From Chloroflexota bacterium (lineage in GTDB: Bacteria > Chloroflexota > Anaerolineae > 4572-78 > J111): 64,000 bases of DNA. Under the pieces are notes generated by a model. It was not told the origin of the DNA and ran no database searches. It saw nothing but the letters and a program-made list of their open reading frames with translations. The DNA is taken from assembly GCA_016860845.1 (NCBI GenBank), contig BOKF01000018.1, positions 1-64,000 on the forward strand. The letters run 5' to 3'. A program made the translations under genes and the position numbers. Each line of letters begins with the position of its first letter. The stretch's first letter is position 1. Positions 41,399-50,833 of this stretch are shown here, piece by piece.

Positions 41399-42239
41399 GG
41401 TTGGCTGCCTCCAGTTGCATGATGAGATTGCTCCCGCTTTCGCCGGGGTCATCGCGGGTCAGGTCGCCCAACTCGCCCCGCTCAATGGCCTCAATAATCC
41501 GTGAATCGCCGTCGAGCAGGCGCAGGGCCACCCAGCGAGCATTGGGCAAGCCCGGAAAGGCTGCCTCCAGAGTCGGGACCAGTTCGTTGATCGCTTTTTT
41601 CAGGGCGGGCGACTCGCTTTTGACGTGATGTGGGTTGCAGACCACTTTGCCGGTCGCTACCTCGCTGACCGCTTGCAGCAGGTCGGGGATGCCTTGCCGG
41701 GAGCGGGCGCTGGTAGGGACTACCGGCACGCCCAGATCACGGGCCAGGGTGCGTTCATCCACGGTAATGTGGTGGCGGCGGGCTTCGTCCATCAGATTGA
41801 GCGCTACCACGGCCCGGTTGGTAATCTCCAGGACCTGCAAAACCAGGTTCAAGTTGCGCTCCAGGCGGGTGGCGTCGGCCACGATGATGGTCACATCTGG
41901 CTGGCCAAAAAGAATGAAATTACGGGCCACTTCTTCGTCGAGGCTGGTGGAAAGGAGGGAGTAAGTGCCGGGCAGGTCCACCAGCTTGTAACGATGGTCA
42001 CCATAAGAGAAACCACCCTCAGCGCGGGTGACGGTTTTGCCGGGCCAGTTGCCGGTGTGCTGGCGCAGGCCGGTCAGTGCGTTGAAGATCGTGCTCTTGC
42101 CGGTGTTGGGATTGCCGGCCAGGGCAACCACGTAATCCCAGTTGTCCATATTGATGCCCAGCTTGATTAAATTGCCAATATTGTGGGCCGGACAGGTTTC
42201 ACAGTTATGAGCGGGGGGGATCAAACTTGGTGCGGTCAT
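41391..42239 (-). CDS. feoB: FeoB G-domain (GTPase) half of a split FeoB
   Basis: 282 aa. G1 GNPNTGKST (residues about 42-50), G2 region [10 protein letters not shown]3 DLPGTYSL, G4 NLMDE and G5 SARSRQGI are all present, the classical FeoB set with an NLMDE-type G4. An N-terminal Cys pair, CETCPAH, may bind metal. The helical GDI-like domain follows (about 200-265). It is preceded by the DtxR-FeoA gene with a four-base overlap and followed by the permease half. Confidence 0.9.
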   Translation of the reverse strand: MTAPSLIPPAHNCETCPAHNIGNLIKLGINMDNWDYVVALAGNPNTGKSTIFNALTGLRQHTGNWPGKTVTRAEGGFSYGDHRYKLVDLPGTYSLLSTSLDEEVARNFILFGQPDVTIIVADATRLERNLNLVLQVLEITNRAVVALNLMDEARRHHITVDERTLARDLGVPVVPTSARSRQGIPDLLQAVSEVATGKVVCNPHHVKSESPALKKAINELVPTLEAAFPGLPNARWVALRLLDGDSRIIEAIERGELGDLTRDDPGESGSNLIMQLEAANHA

Positions 42240-43303
42240 ATAACTGCCTCCATTTTACGAACTTGTTGAGCCTCCGGCTCCAACTCTGAGGTGATATAAA
42301 TGAGATCCGCCTGTTCTTTGCGCAGACCAATCAGCGCCCCCCGGATGCGATAGGCGGTGGGGTCGCCGCTGGGGCTGACCATCTCGGCTTTGATGATAGT
42401 GCCGGGCAAAATGCCCAGGTCCAAAAAACGGCGGCGTTCGGCGCCCCGGCAGAGGTGTGAGATGCCGGTCACTTTGGCGCTCTGGCCCAGCTTGAGTTGG
42501 CTCAACGACTCATAGGGTCCCGTTTCTATTTCTTCTTCAGGATGAATGGCGACAACGGAAACATTGGTAGCCAGCATGGGCGCCAGAACATGTTCATCAC
42601 CGTCGGCCCAGAAACGGATGCGCTGGGGAGTGATCTCGGTGACGAGGACGGTCATGCCCAGGTGCAGTCCTTCGGCCAGGAGTTGCGCATAGACAGTCTC
42701 CGGCTCATCCTCAAGGTGAACAATTTGACCGTATTGGTTGGGTGGAAAGTTAGGCAGGCTGAACCGCTCTTCGGGTGCAACCAAATCACCGCTGGCAGTA
42801 GGAATGGGGTCGCCATGGGGGTCAAAGCGGGGATGGCCCAGCTCCCGGGCCAGGGCATCGGCTTCGGCTCGGCTGAGGTGATGCTCGCGCCGTTCAGACT
42901 GGCTGTGCCAGTCAGCCGCCGCATAGCCGGTCTTATCGGCCAGGTAGCGCTCCCAGAGGCGGTGGGCGCGGATAACGTGCAGGGCATAGTCGCGGCCCTG
43001 GGGGGTCAATTCAAGCCGGTCGCCTTCAAAGGTGATCAGCTCATGGGCCTGCATGTCGGTCACTAAATCCGCCACTTCGTTGACGCTGCTGTTCAAGGCC
43101 CCGGCAATGCTTTGTACGGTTGGGACACGCCCATGATACTCGCAGTCATACATGTGCTTCAAAGCATCCTCGATCAAAACTCGCCGGGTCATCTGGCGGG
43201 CGCGCTGCCAGCGCCAAAAAAGACCCTTATCCGGCCAAAACAGCCACAGGCCAACGGCGGCGACAATCGTGGTAATGATTAGAGTAACGAGGGGATCATT
43301 CAT
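42236..43303 (-). CDS. membrane-anchored DtxR-family repressor fused to FeoA
   Basis: 355 aa; AAGGAGGTGACAT before ATG. Residues 5-24 form a transmembrane helix ([19 protein letters not shown]). Residues about 40-105 are a DtxR/MntR winged helix ([20 protein letters not shown]). Residues 105-200 are the DtxR dimerisation/metal domain with His/Glu-rich [18 protein letters not shown]. Residues about 275-345 are a FeoA SH3-like domain ([20 protein letters not shown] ... [10 protein letters not shown]). It is the first gene of the operon with split feoB, and probably represses it when Fe2+ is plentiful while its FeoA part assists FeoB. The membrane helix on a repressor is unusual. Confidence 0.85.
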   Translation of the reverse strand: MNDPLVTLIITTIVAAVGLWLFWPDKGLFWRWQRARQMTRRVLIEDALKHMYDCEYHGRVPTVQSIAGALNSSVNEVADLVTDMQAHELITFEGDRLELTPQGRDYALHVIRAHRLWERYLADKTGYAAADWHSQSERREHHLSRAEADALARELGHPRFDPHGDPIPTASGDLVAPEERFSLPNFPPNQYGQIVHLEDEPETVYAQLLAEGLHLGMTVLVTEITPQRIRFWADGDEHVLAPMLATNVSVVAIHPEEEIETGPYESLSQLKLGQSAKVTGISHLCRGAERRRFLDLGILPGTIIKAEMVSPSGDPTAYRIRGALIGLRKEQADLIYITSELEPEAQQVRKMEAVI

Positions 43304-43363
43304 ATGTCACCTCCTTAAAATATGTCCTTTCTCTCAGTTTATTATTGTTGACTAAATAAATTT

Positions 43364-43418
43364 TTAGCTAAGACTAAATTTCAAAGATTATTATACTATT
43401 TTATGGTCTGCTTGTCAA
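43364..43418 (-). promoter_or_regulatory. iron-operon promoter with DtxR-like operator
   Basis: On the minus strand TTGACA (43418-43413), 17-base spacer and TATAAT (43395-43390) form a full-consensus promoter. TTAGCTAAGACTAA (plus strand 43364-43377), an imperfect TTAG..CTAA palindrome, sits just downstream of the start point, ideal for repression. GACTAAAT also occurs at 43350 and 43372, 22 bp apart. Confidence 0.7.
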
Positions 43419-43488
43419 GACCTCAAATTTGTCGAAAATAAAGAGGAGTCGTGTTCACAAAACTTCGCTTCGCCCGCAGTGATGAAAA

Positions 43489-43553
43489 AGCCCTCACCCC
43501 GTCGCTGGCGCGACTCCCCTCTCCCATCGGGAGAGGGGTTGGGGGTGAGGGCT
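43489..43553. repeat. REP-like palindromic element
   Basis: AGCCCTCACCCC (43489-43500) mirrors GGGGTGAGGGCT (43542-43553), with an inner hairpin CCCCTCTCCC / GGGAGAGGGG. This C/G-rich double palindrome resembles REP-like elements found between genes in many bacteria. Confidence 0.7.
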
Positions 43554-43560
43554 ACTTACG

Positions 43561-43589
43561 AATGAGTCCAATGTGTAGTTGGACTCATT
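43561..43589. terminator. hairpin after the kinase-phosphatase gene
   Basis: AATGAGTCCAA (43561-43571) pairs perfectly with TTGGACTCATT (43579-43589). It lies 20 bases beyond the stop codon of the leftward kinase gene. There is no T-run, so it may be an mRNA-stabilising hairpin rather than a true terminator. Confidence 0.5.
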
Positions 43590-43609
43590 TAACCCACCTC
43601 CTCGAAAGA

Positions 43610-46600
43610 CTACTCAGACACTCTAATCACAACCATCGTCAGGTCATCCTGCTGCTCGGTTTGAGCGATGAAGCCGCGCCAATCGGCCAGTAGATAATCG
43701 AGCATAGCCTGGGCGCTGGTGGTTGGCCCGGCGGCGACGGCCGCCTCAAAACGTTCAAAGCCATACATCTGTCCGGCTGGGTTGGTGGCCTCCACCAAGC
43801 CATCGGTGGTTAAAATGACAAGGTCATTGGCGGCCAGGGGAAAGGGAGTGCTTTGATAGGGAAACTGGCCCGACAGGTGCGTTCCCAGGGGCAGCCCGCC
43901 GATGTCCAATAGCATTTGCGTGCCGTTTTTGTTCCGCACCACCGGAGAAATGGCCCCGGCATTGGACACGCACATCTGGCCGGGATCAAAATAAGCCAGG
44001 CAGAGGCCCACATTTTGGCGGGAGGCGATGAAGGGTTGCAGCACCCGATCGGTCCGGGTGAGCGTGTCGCCGGGGGAGAGATCGGCTTCGATAGCCCCGG
44101 ATAGGGCGACAACAGTGGCCCCCATCAACAGCGCCGCGGGCATGCCTTTGCCGGTCACATCGCCTACGGCTATGGCGAGACCGCCATTGGGCCGCTGATA
44201 GTAGCCGTACAGATCGCCGCTAACCTGCCGGGCGGCCTGCGAAATCTGGGCAAGCTCAAAGTGAGGATAGCGTGGAGTCTGCTGTGGCAGCAAACTGAGT
44301 TGCACCTCACGGGCAATCTCTAACTCGCGCTGCACCCGCTCCTGTTCGGTGCGGGCGACAATCGCCTGGGCATTGGTAATAGAGATGGCCGCCTGAGTCG
44401 CCAGCAGCCGGACCACCTCGACTCGCTCCGGGGTAAAGGCGTGCGAGCTAAGGTTATTTTCCAGGTAGATGCTGCCGATGAGCCGGTTCTGCTCCTGGAT
44501 TGGCTCGCACAAAACGGAACGGACTTTTTTTGATTGGATATAAGGATCGTTCGTAAACTCGCCGCTGGCGCAGGCGTTGTCCAATAGAAGCGTTTGTTGG
44601 GTGCGGTGAACGTAGCGGACCACTTCCTCACTGACCAAACTGCTACCCCGTACCAGTACGGTATCGCTCAACCCGGCGACAACCTGGCCGGTTTGGGCTT
44701 GATAACGCGCCCGGATGAGCCGCTCGCCCTCCTGCTCCAAAATGAGCAAAGCCGATTCAGCGCCGGAGACTTCGGCGAGGGTCCGCATGACCATACTCAA
44801 GACTCGCTCCAGGTCAATCTCGCTGGAGATAGCCTGGCTGGCTTTAACAATCGCAAACGTATCCAGGTCTCGGTGCAGGGCGGGCAGCGTTTGGCTGCTT
44901 TCACTGCTGATTTCGGTGCTGCTGGGTCTGGCATGATCGCGCCCCGCTAAGGGCCGGAGATAGAAGGCATAGGCCTGGCGGAGCTGCTGTGCTTTGACTG
45001 TTGCGCCGCACTGTTCAAACAAGTAGAGCGCCTCTTCGAGGTGGCCCCGGCTGGCGCGATAGCCCGAGGCCAGCATGTGCCGGGCCAGCCGTTCGTGGAT
45101 AATCGCTTGTAGCAGGGTATAATTGGCGGCCACGGCTTGATCTATCGCGGCAAAGAAGTTGGAATGCCAGTGAGGGTCGCGGCGAGTATAGGCCAATTCG
45201 GCCCGGGCAAAAGCCGTGTAAGGTTTGAAGATGCTGCTGTACTCATTCAAGGCTTCGACTTTAGCCAGTAGTTCTTCGACCTGTTCCACTGTTGTGCTAC
45301 CGGCATCCTCCTCTACCTCTTCCTCCTGAGCCAGGGCCAGCATGGCCAAGACCTGGTAGATTTGCCAGATCGGATTAAACAGGCCTGCCGGTTGGCTAAA
45401 GGCCGACTCCCTGGCCTTCGTCAAATGCTCAAGTGCGGCTGGGTAGTCGCCAAAGGTATAGCGCAGCATCCCGCTGAAGATGTGCAGGTGGAAAACACAG
45501 TGAAAGAACTGGGCCTTGGTCAGTTCTGGCTCCAAAACCTCCAAGCTCACCCCTTCTAACCCTCGCAGCGGCTTTAGATAGGTTTCCATCACGGTGACGA
45601 GGAACTGGCGGTATCGTTCCACCTTGTGCCGCTGGAAAAAGTGATCGTGGGCCTCCTGGGCCTCGGCCAGGGTCCGGCCCAGGTGCTGACCCGCAATCAG
45701 GTCAATCAGAGCCTGGAGACAAAGGGCGGTGCCCCAGTAAAAAATATTGCTGACATTCTGGCACAGCAGCAGACCCCGTTCGGCCTGGCGCTGGAGGGTA
45801 GCCAGATCGGGCAGGACCACCGGCGAACTCCAGGCAGCGGCGACTATGTTCTGCGCCGTTTCAAAGGCGGTCGGGTAGCGCTCCCACAGGGCCGCGGCAA
45901 TACGATTGAAAAAGACAGCCTGCTTGAGTTGTCCCTGAACAATCATGGCCACAGCGCTGCCGACAAAGGCGATGCTCAGGGCCGGGTGACTGCCGTAGGC
46001 CAGGGCCAGGCGGATCATCTGGAGATTGTTCAGCACCAGCAGTTCGGCGGACGTGCGATAAAGAGCGGGGGTTAGCTCATGGCGGAGTTCCAACTGGACC
46101 AGCGCGGCGAGGTCGGTCATTTCCGGTAAATCGAGGATCACTTCCTGGCTGGTTAAATGGGCCGCCAGGTGTTTAAGCTCCTCGCCGATGGCCTGGCGCG
46201 CGACCTGCTTATCTTCGGGCAGAGGCTGGCCAAACAAGGCCAAGGCTTGATTGCCCACGGCGATGGCCTCGCTAAAATTGCTCTGCCAGGCGTGCAAAGA
46301 GACCAGCCGGCGATAGCAGCGGGCGCGGCCCAAATCCGACTGGGCGTTCATCAAAATTACGTCCGCGGTCTCGAAAACGGCTTCATGGTCGAGTAAGAGG
46401 GTCTGTGCTACCAGCAGCTCATACCAAACGGCGTAGGTCTGGGCATAATTGGTTTGCCAGCTACTCGGTGGCAGTAGCTCAACGCTAACCTGGAAATAAG
46501 CCAGCGAGGCTTCAAAAGCAATGCTGTTGCGCGCTTTAAGACCGGCCCGGTAGTTCAATTCAACCAGGCGGGTGCGGATGGCCGGATCTTCGGCCAACTG

Positions 46601-48856
46601 ACGACCTTGGTTCAGTTGATTAACGACGGTAAAGAGGTGTTCATCCAGGGTTTGTTGGTCGTAGTGAGTGAGCATCGTCTGCCCAATCTGCCAGTGCTGT
46701 CGCTGCCGTTCGGCTTCGTCGAGCCGCTGGTAGATCGCCTCCTGGATCCGGTCGTGGGCAAAGCTGATCCGGTCACCTCGCTCGCGGAGCAGATCCGCTT
46801 GCACGGCCGGTTCAAGGTGGGTATAGAGCGCCTCAAAATCAAGCTGGCTGACCAGGTTCAATGTCGCTAATTGAAAGCTGTTACCCAGGCAGGCGGCCTG
46901 CTCAAGCAGTGATAATGTTTCTGTGGGCAGCCGGTCGAGCTTTTGCAGGAGTAAATCAATGACGTTATCACTCAGCCGACTTGTTTGAATGGCGGCGATG
47001 TCCCATTGCCAGTCGAGGCCGGTCTCTCCATCTGCAGCCGGAGCAGGAGTCAGCAAGCCGTCGTCATGGAGGGTTTGCAGCAAGGTGGTCAAATAGAAGG
47101 GGTTACCGCCGCTCTTTTGATACAGCAAATCAGCCAGCGCTTCCAGCGACGCATGGACTGCGGCGAGTTCTGGCTGGGGGGAATGGCCGTTAAGAGGGAG
47201 GCTGTGATGAAACAGGGTGTCAAACGATAACTGCTTGACCGAAGCCAGGTCCAGTGGGGCCAGGTTAACCGTGAAGGGTGGCCGGCCGATGGCGGCAAGG
47301 TGGCCGATGAGCCGTTTGAGGCGGTGGTCCGGGAGGGTCTCGGCATCGCGGTAAGCCCCCAGGATAAGAATGTGAGCCGGTTGGGAATCAGCCAGGAAGG
47401 CCTGCAGAAAGTCTAGACTGCTTTCATCGGCCCACTGTAAGTCGTCTAAAAATAAAATCAAGGGTTGGTCAGCGCTGCCGCAAACCCGCAGAAATTGGTT
47501 AAACGTAGTGACAAAGCGCTCTTTGGCTTGCTCCGGGGGCAGGGTAGGCACAGGCGCCTGGGAACCGAGCAGGAGCTCAAGCTCCGGGATGACCTCGCCG
47601 ATGACCCGGCCATTGCCGCCGACGGCAGCCTGAAGACGTTCTTGCCAGGCTTGCAAGGCAGCCCCCGGTTCTCGCAGCAGACGGCGCAATAAGGTTTGCA
47701 AGGAGCGGACCAGGGCGCTGTAAGGGATATTGCGCTGATACTGGTCGTATTTATCGGCAATAAATGTACCACGGATGGCGACGATTTCGGGCTGCAAGGC
47801 CTGAATTAAAGAAGATTTGCCAATGCCGGCCGACCCGGCGACCAGGATCAGGGCCGGCGGCCCCTGGCCAATCTCATGCAGGAGTTGGGTCAGGTGGTGG
47901 AGTTCGGCTTCACGGCCATACAATTTCCGTGACACTTCAAAGCGTAAGCGCCGGTCGGCGCTGCCGAGCGGGAAGGGGCTGATGGCTCCAGCAGCCAGCC
48001 ATTCCGCCTGGCAGTGTTCCAAATCGGCCCGGATGGCCGCGGCTCCCTGGTAGCGGTCTTCGGGATTTTTGGCCATCAGCCGGGCGATAATATCGCTGAG
48101 CGGTTGGGGCAGGGTCGGGTTCAAGGTTGCTGCCTGGGGCGGCTCGACGGCGAGGTGAGCATGGATCAGGCTGAGATGGTCTTTGACCTCGAAGGGGAGC
48201 CGCCGGGTGGCAACCTGGAAGAGGGTAGCGCCGAGCGAGTAAAAATCGCTGCGGTAATCAACCGGCTTATTGGTCCGCCCGGTCTGTTCCGGCGAGATGT
48301 AGGGTAGGGTGCCTTCCAAACTTTCGGGGTAGTAGACAAATTGCCGTTCAAAGATGCGTGACATGCCGAAGTCGGCCAGCTTGATCGTGTCGGCATTCGC
48401 ATCAATTAGAATGTTGCTGGGTTTCAAATCGCCGTGCATCACGCCCTGGCGATGAATGTCTTCCAGGGCCTGGGCCAGTTGCAAGGCCACCTTGAGAAAA
48501 AGCGTCACCGAGAATGGAGTCTGCGCCAGCCAACCACGGAGCGAGTGCAGCTCATCGTAATGGCTAACCAGCATAAAGATGCCGGCCTGCTCTTCCAGGT
48601 TAATGACCTTGATCAGGTAGGGGGAATCAAGCCTCTGCATGACCCGCAGTTCGTGATGGAAGCGAGCCTGTTGAGCAGGTGAAGGATAAATATCTTTAAA
48701 GACTTTGAGGGTGTAGGGCTGCCGTTGGGGGTCTTGCTGGCGGTAGGCGCGATAAACGACCGCATTGCGGCCCTCGCCCAAAACCTGCACAACGTGATAA
48801 TTCGGAATAGTGACAGTGAGGGCAGACTCACTCTCACCGGCAGCTCGGCTGTACAC
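43610..48856 (-). CDS. Ser/Thr kinase - AAA ATPase - GAF - PP2C/SpoIIE phosphatase fusion (1748 aa)
   Basis: GTG start with AGGAGG six bases upstream. Residues about 18-285 are a protein kinase: Gly loop LGEGRNAVV, Lys51, catalytic loop HGDLKPSN (141-148, HGD rather than HRD), DFG 162-164. About 310-800 is a STAND/AAA ATPase of the MalT/predicted-ATPase type with P-loop GSAGIGKSS (about 345) and Walker B LILFLDDLQW. A long TPR-like helical region follows (about 800-1300). A GAF domain spans about 1335-1495 and a SpoIIE-type PP2C phosphatase about 1530-1748, with GDVTGKGMPAALLM, TDGLVEA and QQDDLTMVVI. This layout matches multi-sensor kinase/phosphatase regulators of Chloroflexota, which may control anti-sigma-antagonist pathways. 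Substrate unknown. Confidence 0.85.
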   Translation of the reverse strand: MYSRAAGESESALTVTIPNYHVVQVLGEGRNAVVYRAYRQQDPQRQPYTLKVFKDIYPSPAQQARFHHELRVMQRLDSPYLIKVINLEEQAGIFMLVSHYDELHSLRGWLAQTPFSVTLFLKVALQLAQALEDIHRQGVMHGDLKPSNILIDANADTIKLADFGMSRIFERQFVYYPESLEGTLPYISPEQTGRTNKPVDYRSDFYSLGATLFQVATRRLPFEVKDHLSLIHAHLAVEPPQAATLNPTLPQPLSDIIARLMAKNPEDRYQGAAAIRADLEHCQAEWLAAGAISPFPLGSADRRLRFEVSRKLYGREAELHHLTQLLHEIGQGPPALILVAGSAGIGKSSLIQALQPEIVAIRGTFIADKYDQYQRNIPYSALVRSLQTLLRRLLREPGAALQAWQERLQAAVGGNGRVIGEVIPELELLLGSQAPVPTLPPEQAKERFVTTFNQFLRVCGSADQPLILFLDDLQWADESSLDFLQAFLADSQPAHILILGAYRDAETLPDHRLKRLIGHLAAIGRPPFTVNLAPLDLASVKQLSFDTLFHHSLPLNGHSPQPELAAVHASLEALADLLYQKSGGNPFYLTTLLQTLHDDGLLTPAPAADGETGLDWQWDIAAIQTSRLSDNVIDLLLQKLDRLPTETLSLLEQAACLGNSFQLATLNLVSQLDFEALYTHLEPAVQADLLRERGDRISFAHDRIQEAIYQRLDEAERQRQHWQIGQTMLTHYDQQTLDEHLFTVVNQLNQGRQLAEDPAIRTRLVELNYRAGLKARNSIAFEASLAYFQVSVELLPPSSWQTNYAQTYAVWYELLVAQTLLLDHEAVFETADVILMNAQSDLGRARCYRRLVSLHAWQSNFSEAIAVGNQALALFGQPLPEDKQVARQAIGEELKHLAAHLTSQEVILDLPEMTDLAALVQLELRHELTPALYRTSAELLVLNNLQMIRLALAYGSHPALSIAFVGSAVAMIVQGQLKQAVFFNRIAAALWERYPTAFETAQNIVAAAWSSPVVLPDLATLQRQAERGLLLCQNVSNIFYWGTALCLQALIDLIAGQHLGRTLAEAQEAHDHFFQRHKVERYRQFLVTVMETYLKPLRGLEGVSLEVLEPELTKAQFFHCVFHLHIFSGMLRYTFGDYPAALEHLTKARESAFSQPAGLFNPIWQIYQVLAMLALAQEEEVEEDAGSTTVEQVEELLAKVEALNEYSSIFKPYTAFARAELAYTRRDPHWHSNFFAAIDQAVAANYTLLQAIIHERLARHMLASGYRASRGHLEEALYLFEQCGATVKAQQLRQAYAFYLRPLAGRDHARPSSTEISSESSQTLPALHRDLDTFAIVKASQAISSEIDLERVLSMVMRTLAEVSGAESALLILEQEGERLIRARYQAQTGQVVAGLSDTVLVRGSSLVSEEVVRYVHRTQQTLLLDNACASGEFTNDPYIQSKKVRSVLCEPIQEQNRLIGSIYLENNLSSHAFTPERVEVVRLLATQAAISITNAQAIVARTEQERVQRELEIAREVQLSLLPQQTPRYPHFELAQISQAARQVSGDLYGYYQRPNGGLAIAVGDVTGKGMPAALLMGATVVALSGAIEADLSPGDTLTRTDRVLQPFIASRQNVGLCLAYFDPGQMCVSNAGAISPVVRNKNGTQMLLDIGGLPLGTHLSGQFPYQSTPFPLAANDLVILTTDGLVEATNPAGQMYGFERFEAAVAAGPTTSAQAMLDYLLADWRGFIAQTEQQDDLTMVVIRVSE

Positions 48857-48917
48857 AGAGACCTCCTGGGTATATCAGAGGAAAAAGCCCGACCCCTAGC
48901 GATGCGTTACACGGTAT

Positions 48918-48945
48918 AGTTTACTCTTGAACGCCAGTCTGTCAA
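48918..48945 (-). promoter_or_regulatory. probable promoter of the kinase-phosphatase gene
   Basis: On the minus strand TTGACA (48945-48940), 16-base spacer, TAAACT (48923-48918), about 60 bases before the GTG start. Confidence 0.45.
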
Positions 48946-48984
48946 TAGTCAAATAATGCTGGCATAGTCCCTGGTAACTTTTGT

Positions 48985-50130
48985 TTACTGCCACTGACCC
49001 AGTGATTGTTCTAACGGTAAAGGTAGACTATGTTGAAACGTTTTTGGCGGCGTAAGTCCAGAACTCACTCGCCGGTGCAATTCAGGCAGAAGTTTAACTC
49101 CGGCCTCGAAATCTATGATGTGGTTAATCAAATAAAAAAGATACATAGTCGTCAGCCAATGGGTGAATTCCTGTTTGGAGGCCAGGTGCGCTTTCATATT
49201 GAGCATGACCCATGAAAAGTGCGCCCAAACGTCGAAGCAGGTGGAACAATCGCGGGTCTCACCGATGCAGCAGCGCCGGGTAGACTTGAGATCGGGATTG
49301 TAGGCGCGAAAGTGAGTGTTGTAGGGTTTGCCGTTGTGGATGCGCGCCTGATTAACCTCGTTGTCGGCACTGATGCTACAGCAAACCTCATAGCCCCATT
49401 CCTCCCGGTAGAGTCGGCCACTGGAAACGACCTGGCTGAGATAAGACGAAAGCAAAATCCGCTCAGGGTAGCGTTCAATCATCCGGTTGATTTGGCGGCG
49501 AACCTCCTCGAAGCCGCGGTGATGATCAACCTCGCCGCCTTTGTGGGACAAATCCCCGTAAAAATTAAAGAGAACGTAGTTGCCGTTGGCCACACACTGC
49601 TCTACCACGCTCTCAATCTGGTGAGCGTTCCCGGCGGTGGTGGTGTAGTACCATAAAACACGCGGGTCGTCTTTATAATTCTGCAATCCCCTGGCAAAAA
49701 CGTCCGTTTTACCACTGCCACGCAAAACAATGTCGGTCGCATGATCGCCCCAAACGGAAACGGCGATAGGCATGTTCTCAAAACCTGCGTAGGGAATGCG
49801 GCGCAGCCCGTTGGTAACGACCATCAGCCAGAAGTTATCGTAAATCTTCTTGAGCCGGGGCAGCATCAAGCTGGGTTCGCCGCCGGCCACCGAAACAAAA
49901 TTGGTCCCGCGCCTTTTCTCGCGCTCAATAAAAGCGTCGAATTCCGCTTCGTCACGGGGCGACTTATTTTTGTCCATATCCTCGGCAAAAAAGTAACAGC
50001 CCTGGCAGCGAATATTACAAACGTGGGTGATATCAACCAGGATAGATTTGAGCGGCCCAGCTTGCCGAATCTGGCTGTACATCTGCTTCAGAAAAGGGTC
50101 CTGCAAATACTCTTTTAATTGTCCGGCCAC
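48985..50130 (-). CDS. radical SAM protein of unknown substrate
   Basis: 381 aa, GTG start behind AGGGGGAATC. CNIRCQGCY (residues 38-46) is the CxxxCxxC iron-sulfur motif, and SVAGGEPSLM is the GGE SAM-binding motif. The C-terminal third has further cysteines (CCSIS; CCIGETRDCSTC), so an auxiliary cluster of SPASM/Twitch type is likely. The last 80 residues are helical (HWLTTMYLFYLINHIIDF). It resembles HpnH-like or generic SPASM enzymes. No peptide substrate gene is next to it. Nothing in the neighbours indicates its product. Confidence 0.8.
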   Translation of the reverse strand: MAGQLKEYLQDPFLKQMYSQIRQAGPLKSILVDITHVCNIRCQGCYFFAEDMDKNKSPRDEAEFDAFIEREKRRGTNFVSVAGGEPSLMLPRLKKIYDNFWLMVVTNGLRRIPYAGFENMPIAVSVWGDHATDIVLRGSGKTDVFARGLQNYKDDPRVLWYYTTTAGNAHQIESVVEQCVANGNYVLFNFYGDLSHKGGEVDHHRGFEEVRRQINRMIERYPERILLSSYLSQVVSSGRLYREEWGYEVCCSISADNEVNQARIHNGKPYNTHFRAYNPDLKSTRRCCIGETRDCSTCFDVWAHFSWVMLNMKAHLASKQEFTHWLTTMYLFYLINHIIDFEAGVKLLPELHRRVSSGLTPPKTFQHSLPLPLEQSLGQWQ

Positions 50131-50482
50131 GATTCCCCCTATTGTGTTGTAAAAGAAGTAATATAGACACCCGGTTTCTACAAGTTTTTAAGGACCAACC
50201 AGAAGAATAATTTCAACTTAAGCTCAGGAACCGAGTGTCTGAAGCAAAAATTTTTAACATTCTAACTTTTTTTTAATATTTTACAAGATGAGGGCAGAAA
50301 GTTCCTTTGGTTTGGCTTCTAAATTTAGCAGGATGAAGAAACGTCAATCTTGCGTTTTCCCTACGCTTAACCGTCGCACAGATTGGCGGCTAAATATGGG
50401 TTTATAGGCCGGAAGTCGCTTTTGCATCGTGGTAAGATGCGGGTGTAAAATGCGGGTGGGAAATTCGAGGGAGGATTCGCGC
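50131..50482. other. non-coding spacer
   Basis: This 352-base AT-richer spacer separates divergent genes (radical SAM leftward, small membrane protein rightward). I see no repeat, strong hairpin or convincing promoter in it, apart from a GGGAGG ribosome binding site just before 50483. Confidence 0.5.
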
Positions 50483-50692
50483 ATGCTCAACAGTCCAAAT
50501 AATGTAACCGTTCAGCTCACCTGGCAGGCGCTCTTATGGCGTTTGCTTTTGACACTTTTGCTCCTTTTGGCCCTGGCCGGTCCCGGCTTGACTCTTTTCC
50601 GAAGTGTAACTAACCGTTCGGGGACGCAAACTCTGCCCCGCTTGAGCCAACAAGCAGAAGATGGGGAGTTGCAGATAGAGGGCAGCAGGTAG
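50483..50692 (+). CDS. small single-pass membrane protein (69 aa)
   Basis: ATG 50483 has GGGAGG eight bases upstream. After MLNSPNNVTVQLTWQ comes a Leu-rich helix (ALLWRLLLTLLLLLALAGPG) and a short polar tail. It is followed by a word-repeat and then the GH3 gene. Function unknown; it may be a membrane microprotein. Its 5' alternative start at 50429 lacks a site. Confidence 0.45.
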   Translation: MLNSPNNVTVQLTWQALLWRLLLTLLLLLALAGPGLTLFRSVTNRSGTQTLPRLSQQAEDGELQIEGSR

Positions 50693-50695
50693 CAG

Positions 50696-50797
50696 ATGGA
50701 AGATGGAAGATAGTAGATGGAAGATGGAAGATAGTGATAGTAAGCTATCTGCTATTCGCCATTCGCTATTCGCTATTCGCTATTCGCTATTCGCTCA
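50696..50797. repeat. degenerate word-repeats (AGATGGAAGATAG; ATTCGCTATTCGCT)
   Basis: The first half repeats AGATGGAAGATAGTAGATGG words and the second half repeats CGCTATTCGCTATT words. The period is 7-10 bp with drift. It lies just before the GH3 gene and could influence its expression. Confidence 0.7.
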
Positions 50798-50833
50798 TTT
50801 GGCTCAACGACAGGCTGCAAGTATTATGCTGGC

